Of a stretch of 60,539 bases of DNA, positions 60,495 to 60,539 are shown piece after piece. The position numbers and the translations under genes are program-made. Numbering within the stretch: the first letter of the stretch is position 1; every line of letters begins with the position of its first letter. Origin of the DNA: Anaerolineae bacterium. GTDB lineage: Bacteria > Chloroflexota > Anaerolineae > UBA4142 > SHND01. The stretch covers positions 1 to 60,539 of the forward strand of contig JAJTXZ010000023.1 of assembly GCA_021463195.1 (NCBI GenBank), written 5' to 3'. Under the pieces are notes generated by a model. That model was not told where the DNA came from. It saw only the letters and a list, made by a program, of their open reading frames with translations, and searched no databases.

Positions 60495-60539
60495 GTGAGG
60501 CAGTCTTGAACGGATATAGCCGCGCGCGCGGTGAACGCG

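Noticed and set aside
1-60539. CRISPR arrays, rRNA genes, prophage structural genes
   Set aside because: No regularly spaced repeat arrays, no rRNA-like sequence and no capsid, tail or integrase genes were found on reading.

Overview
The window is about 60.5 kb of GC-rich DNA. The coding sequence is unusually dense in GCGC/CGCG runs. Gene content suggests a Chloroflexota (Anaerolineae-like) bacterium: MinCDE with RodA, single-copy aconitase A, several long mannosyltransferase-type membrane glycosyltransferases with threonine/proline-rich lipoproteins, a YqeB / YqeC-MocA molybdenum-hydroxylase maturation pair, and many toxin-antitoxin (TA) cassettes. This assignment is an inference from gene content only; there is no rRNA in the window.

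Layout. 1-2.1 kb: a hairpin repeat, a STAS anti-anti-sigma factor, a DUF4337 membrane protein and an HpcH/HpaI aldolase. 2.3-12.3 kb: a defence-like island on the minus strand, made of an Eco57I-type N6-adenine methyltransferase fused to an AlbA_2 domain, a DUF3800 protein and a PLD-SNF2 helicase. Between helicase and methyltransferase lies an array of plus-strand cassettes (antitoxin + truncated PIN, antitoxin + PIN, DUF2283). They are separated by short ORFs that join the start of the methyltransferase to the end of the helicase. 12.4-12.5 kb: a 130-bp MITE with terminal inverted repeats and an 11-bp target duplication. 13.7-16.9 kb: minC-minD-minE-rodA. 16.9-30.9 kb: housekeeping and membrane genes (solute-binding protein, MazG, GH clan A hydrolase, NYN nuclease, GltD-like oxidoreductase, phosphatase, YqeC-MocA, YqeB, SufT-like, Mrp, CopD-TusA fusion, AhpD-like). 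31-35.7 kb: SLAC1/TDT transporter, aconitase, cupin. 35.7-41.3 kb: HigBA and HEPN-MNT TA pairs stacked behind a heterodimeric ABC exporter. Both TA modules end in copies of the exporter's 3' end. 41.8-53.3 kb: an overlapping operon of membrane glycosyltransferases, a methyltransferase, a YfhO-like protein and an O-antigen-ligase-like protein. 53.35-53.6 kb: tRNA-Pro, tRNA-Gly and tRNA-Met. 53.7-60.5 kb: small membrane proteins, an SH3 lipoprotein, a beta-helix protein, and a glycosyltransferase with a methyltransferase.

The most striking signal occurs at two unrelated loci. TA-type cassettes sit next to duplicated, in-frame ends of the host operon's own genes (helicase 3' end plus methyltransferase 5' end; ABC exporter 3' end plus terminator). 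This looks like a repeated mode of cassette accretion that regenerates the gene ends each time.
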